Shown here: positions 61,801 through 64,000 of the stretch, one piece after another
How positions within the stretch are numbered: the first letter of the stretch is position 1
How the letters are laid out: each line of letters starts with the position of its first letter
Assembly (NCBI GenBank): GCA_902729315.2
Contig: LR746269.1
Location: forward strand, 7,228,231-7,292,230
DNA length: 64,000 nt
Source: Spirodela intermedia
Lineage: Eukaryota > Streptophyta > Magnoliopsida > Alismatales > Araceae
Reading direction: 5' to 3'
Notes under the pieces: generated by a model
What the model saw: only the letters and a program-made list of their open reading frames with translations
Database searches by the model: none
Told to the model about the DNA's origin: nothing
Program-made: the position numbers and the translations under genes

Positions 61801-62030
61801 TCATACTAAATCGAGCATTAGCAAACAAGGGAAAAGTCCATGATGGACGATACAAAATTTTAAAAGAAAATGTCATAGCATGGAAGTGGACAAGGATATC
61901 GAAACATAACTTTTGTGAACAAAGAAACAATAGCCCTGCAATGAAAAGAATGGTAATCTCACACCTTCACATAGACTGGCATGTAGAAACCAGGAAATAA
62001 AGGCCGGTGCAGTAAAGGTAATGCAATAAC
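44413..62030 (-). CDS. LON1: Lon protease, mitochondrial type (5' part missing from window)
   Basis: Nineteen exons give 860 residues: 62030-61965, 60933-60757, 60635-60570, 60484-60443, 58244-58122, 56711-56613, 55608-55543, 55458-55372, 55206-55167, 55078-54907, 53056-52932, 51958-51828, 51705-51601, 51469-51356, 50325-50158, 47242-47141, 46346-46149, 45525-45013, 44601-44413. Lon is a hexameric ATP-dependent serine protease clearing damaged matrix proteins. The fragment starts in the N-terminal substrate-binding domain ([18 protein letters not shown]). It then shows Walker A GPPGVGKT (fragment residues 362-369), Walker B LIDEID (~427) and the catalytic dyad: Ser759 in PKDGPSAG and Lys802 in GGVKEK, which lie on different exons. 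Absence of a C-terminal SKL excludes the peroxisomal LON2 type. The transit peptide and first ~80-110 residues should lie beyond 64000. Two introns use GC donors. The exon at 46346-46149 is the acidic, poorly conserved linker before the protease domain. Confidence 0.96.
45490..45930. repeat. Tandem duplication covering the start of a Lon exon
   Basis: The 3' splice site and first ~30 bases of the Lon protease-domain exon (around 45495-45530) recur in diverged form about 213 bases to the right (around 45708-45745). On the coding strand both have an AG followed by V-x-x-x-N-x-x-A-P. Flanking intron words are duplicated too: ACAATGATCA after each, and AAATAGG..GCTT at 45661 and 45904. The copy is not needed for the Lon frame. 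Confidence 0.75.
48692..48703 (+). mobile_element. tRNA-iMet primer-binding-site-like sequence (LTR retroelement remnant)
   Basis: TGGTATCAGAAC matches the primer-binding site of plant Copia elements (TGGTATCAGAGC) at 11 of 12 positions. It is directly preceded by CCA, as expected at an LTR end. No LTR partner or retroelement coding sequence was found, so this may be a truncated insertion in the Lon intron 47243-50157. Confidence 0.35.
49465..49481 (+). mobile_element. Second primer-binding-site-like sequence in the same Lon intron
   Basis: TGATATCAGAACCATGG closely resembles the 3'-end complement of initiator tRNA-Met used by Copia elements. It lies 773 bases from the first candidate. The sequence upstream does not resemble that upstream of the first, so the two are not simply the ends of one element. 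Confidence 0.3.
53346..53647. mobile_element. Solo LTR with 5-bp target-site duplication
   Basis: A 302-bp element begins TGATACGACCCC and ends GGGGTCATACCA. These ends are inverted repeats matching at 10 of 12 positions, with the TG...CA boundaries typical of LTRs. GAAAC flanks it on both sides (53341-53345 and 53648-53652), a 5-bp target duplication. It lies in the Lon intron between exons 53056-52932 and 55078-54907. It has no coding capacity. A solo LTR left by recombination of a full retroelement explains size, ends and duplication; a small non-autonomous element is the alternative. Confidence 0.8.
56040..56238. mobile_element. Diverged LTR fragment related to the solo LTR at 53346
   Basis: The segment shares ordered words with the solo LTR (CTTGAAAGC, then CCTAGG, then GAACCCT) and ends in GAGGTCGTATCA, the same terminal motif. 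I could not find a matching TGATACGACC left end or a target duplication, so it is older or truncated and its left boundary is approximate. It lies in the Lon intron between 56613 and 55608. Confidence 0.55.
60441..60445 (-). other. GC 5' splice site in Lon (after the HLK exon)
   Basis: The exon ending in ...KIDHLK finishes with AAG and the intron starts GCATGC on the coding strand. The next exon begins GAATTACCATAC (ELPYDKDDD), as expected from other plant Lon proteins. No GT nearby keeps the frame. Confidence 0.75.
60755..60759 (-). other. GC 5' splice site in Lon (after the TLAQ exon)
   Basis: The exon ending ...DVGTLAQ finishes with CAG and the intron starts GCATGA on the coding strand. 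The next exon begins ATAACCAGT (ITSIQGEQ), matching other Lon proteins exactly at the join. The nearest GT, eleven bases upstream, would delete conserved residues and break the frame. Confidence 0.75.
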
Positions 62031-64000
62031 CTGCACGAAAAAAGTACAGATGTGAAATCAAATGATGGGAAAGGAACTTAAATAAGGGAAAATGCATCAA
62101 GGAAATGGCATTACTGGGTACCATGTAGAGCTATAGAAAGAAAAGAAGAAAAACTAGCATACAGTTCATATGAAAAAAATAAATGATACCCCTAAACTGT
62201 TGTATAAATTAAAAGTTCACACCGGTTCAAACACTGCCAGATGGTATGAATTGATCCATCCAGAACATCAATCACTATTAGGCATCTCCCTTGTACTTTC
62301 ACAGAGGGTAGATTGTCCTTTCAGATTTCTAAGATATTGTCTTGGAATAAAAAATAGATAGAAGATATTTTACTCTGCAAGGAATGGTGTGGTTTACAGG
62401 ATCAAACTTTGAAGAAATTCCCTTCAATGCATTGAGAAACTATTAACTGCATCTTCTTCAAGGAACACGTACATTAATTATCACCTAATATATGATACCA
62501 TCAATCACCCATTTAAAATCTTGTAGGAATCATCATTTGTTTCCATAGAAAATCATGATGTTTTCATTTTCAGAATGCGAGAATCCAACCTCATTCATAT
62601 GATCATAAGCAGACAACTGCGGTGATTGATAGTTAAGTTCTATCTACACAGAACCTGAGAGAATAACTATGTTTATCTGAAGGAAAGAGAAAAAAACTAC
62701 CATCATTGAAAAAGCATTTCAAACGTTCACCATCGCAAGCCCATGTCCATAATGTAATTAAAAATCACCATGAGGTGTATTCATTCATGAAAGGACATAT
62801 CTATCAAATAACACCATTGATCATGTGTCACTGGAAATACATATAATAACACAAACTCAAATGTATCCTTCATTACAGTGCTTTTAGAAAAAGAAGATTC
62901 TAGACTTCTCAATATGCATTAATTGCATCACAACACGATATAATATCAATCTTAGTGATAAGTTCGATATACAAAACCCTGCTGTCCTAAGAACTGATTA
63001 TGTGCACGGTAAAGTGCTTTGCAAATCAAAAAAATTCCACTACATTTAAATAAATGAGACAGATAAGTTTTCCACAAAAATTCTCATACATGGAGTTCTG
63101 TTATTCCATATGACTGATACGTTTGTATTTTCACGTGACACAAAATAGCATACGTCTCATCTTCTATTATGTATAATTTTATATATAGTTTTCTCATCAC
63201 TTTATTCTCCACTCTTTATTCTATTATCTTCACTTAAAGCATATTTTTAAGGAAATAAAATCCAACGTTTTTTATTTTGTCTGAAACATCCAAGGTCCAT
63301 ATGTTAAAAACTCAAAAGATATGATCAAGCATTAATAACCCCAAAAATAATTGGTAGTCTCAAAGAAGCGTTAAAACATCCCCAAATGTGGACGTTGTCT
63401 TAGACCTGTGAATTTAGCCTTGAGACTCTAACCTAAAAAAAGAGCACCCTGGCCTAATCACAGAAAGAAACACAAGAACTTTATCGATCCAGTATTTCCA
63501 GTTACACATCAAATTGATATTTCCAGAGTATAAACACAGTTTTCATGATCACCACGTAATGGCCCCAGTCTAGGTGAAGAAAGCTACATAAAATAGGTAA
63601 TTTCGAGTAGTTAGAAAATTATGAAAATAGAGCAAGATACCATAACCCGTATTTTTTAGTGCATTAATAACATAATCATAATTAAATATTGATATCCAAA
63701 AAAACTAACCAAATAAAAATGTTCTTCTAACTCATAAAAAAAATTATAAATTTGCATTCCTTAGTTTAGTTTAGGTAACTCGGGAAAAAAATCTCCTCTA
63801 CATTGTCTGCTTTTCAACAATAATGAATAATATGTAACAAACTCCAATCTGTTCTTCTTTAATAAGCATATTTCTATCCAATTTGGTTCAAAACGTTCCC
63901 TAGATGCCATCCCTACCTGATCATCTTCATCCATCGAGGAGTTCTGTAATTGGTACAAGCTGCATTGAAGCACAAAGGACAAAATAAACACTGTCCGCCA
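62031..64000. other. Right-edge AT-rich DNA, inferred Lon intron
   Basis: No exon with the lead-in expected before VIALPL in plant Lon (an RPED-type motif) is visible. The simplest view is that this is a long intron and the first exon lies past the edge. A weak alternative exon at 63943-63917 (NSSMDEDDQ, or 43 bases if read from 63959) has usable splice sites and the right phase, but it does not match the family. The rest is AT-rich with no other feature seen. Confidence 0.5.

Noticed and set aside
63917-63959. Candidate Lon exon ending NSSMDEDDQ with usable splice sites and correct phase
   Set aside because: Other plant Lon proteins have an RPED-type lead-in directly before this join, and nothing here resembles it; kept only as a weak alternative.
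1-64000. Search for tRNA, rRNA, CRISPR or prokaryote-like gene clusters
   Set aside because: No cloverleaf-like segment, rRNA core sequence, spaced direct-repeat array or operon-like packing was recognised by eye. A covariance-model search could still find small RNAs.

Overview
This window is nuclear DNA of a flowering plant. It carries intron-rich eukaryotic genes, organelle-targeted proteins typical of plants (OEP16, an organellar release factor 2, an organellar Lon), plant-type PADRE and USP-A stress proteins, AT-rich introns and spacers, and many GA/CT microsatellites. The species cannot be fixed from the sequence alone. I see no bacterial-style operon, CRISPR array, confident tRNA or rRNA gene, or complete transposon.

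Layout. 1-6.5 kb: a GC-rich single-exon PADRE/DUF4228 gene (minus) with a TATA box and W-box motifs upstream, then a microsatellite-rich spacer with no convincing gene. 6.5-8.7 kb: SAR1 small GTPase (minus, 3 exons). 9.5-10.9 kb: a composite tandem array with ~290-bp units and an inner 61-bp unit amplified five times. 11.1-11.9 kb: USP-A family protein (minus, 4 exons). 13.8-15.1 kb: OEP16-2 (plus, 7 exons). 17.9-18.7 kb: a single-exon ZCCHC10-like zinc-knuckle/SR-rich protein (plus). 20.3-27.9 kb: organellar peptide chain release factor 2 (plus, 7 exons). 28.7-43.0 kb: VPS51/UNHINGED (minus, 20 exons), convergent with the release factor. 44.4-62.0 kb and beyond: mitochondrial-type Lon protease (minus, 19 exons seen); its N-terminal exon or exons lie past the right edge.

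I rebuilt all multi-exon genes by hand from splice sites plus remembered family sequence. Every summed exon length is a multiple of three and every predicted protein is close to the usual family length (SAR1 193 aa, USP 171 aa, OEP16-2 177 aa, RF2 488 aa, VPS51 about 793 aa, Lon fragment 860 aa).

The genes are functionally unrelated neighbours: COPII budding, endosome/vacuole tethering, organellar translation termination, organellar proteolysis, plastid envelope transport, RNA-linked nuclear function and stress response. No new multi-gene system is evident. The more unusual features are three GC-AG introns among about 54 reconstructed introns, a solo LTR with an intact 5-bp target duplication inside a Lon intron, a tandem duplication that copied the start of a Lon exon, the nested satellite-like array, and several independent two- or three-copy local duplications in noncoding DNA.
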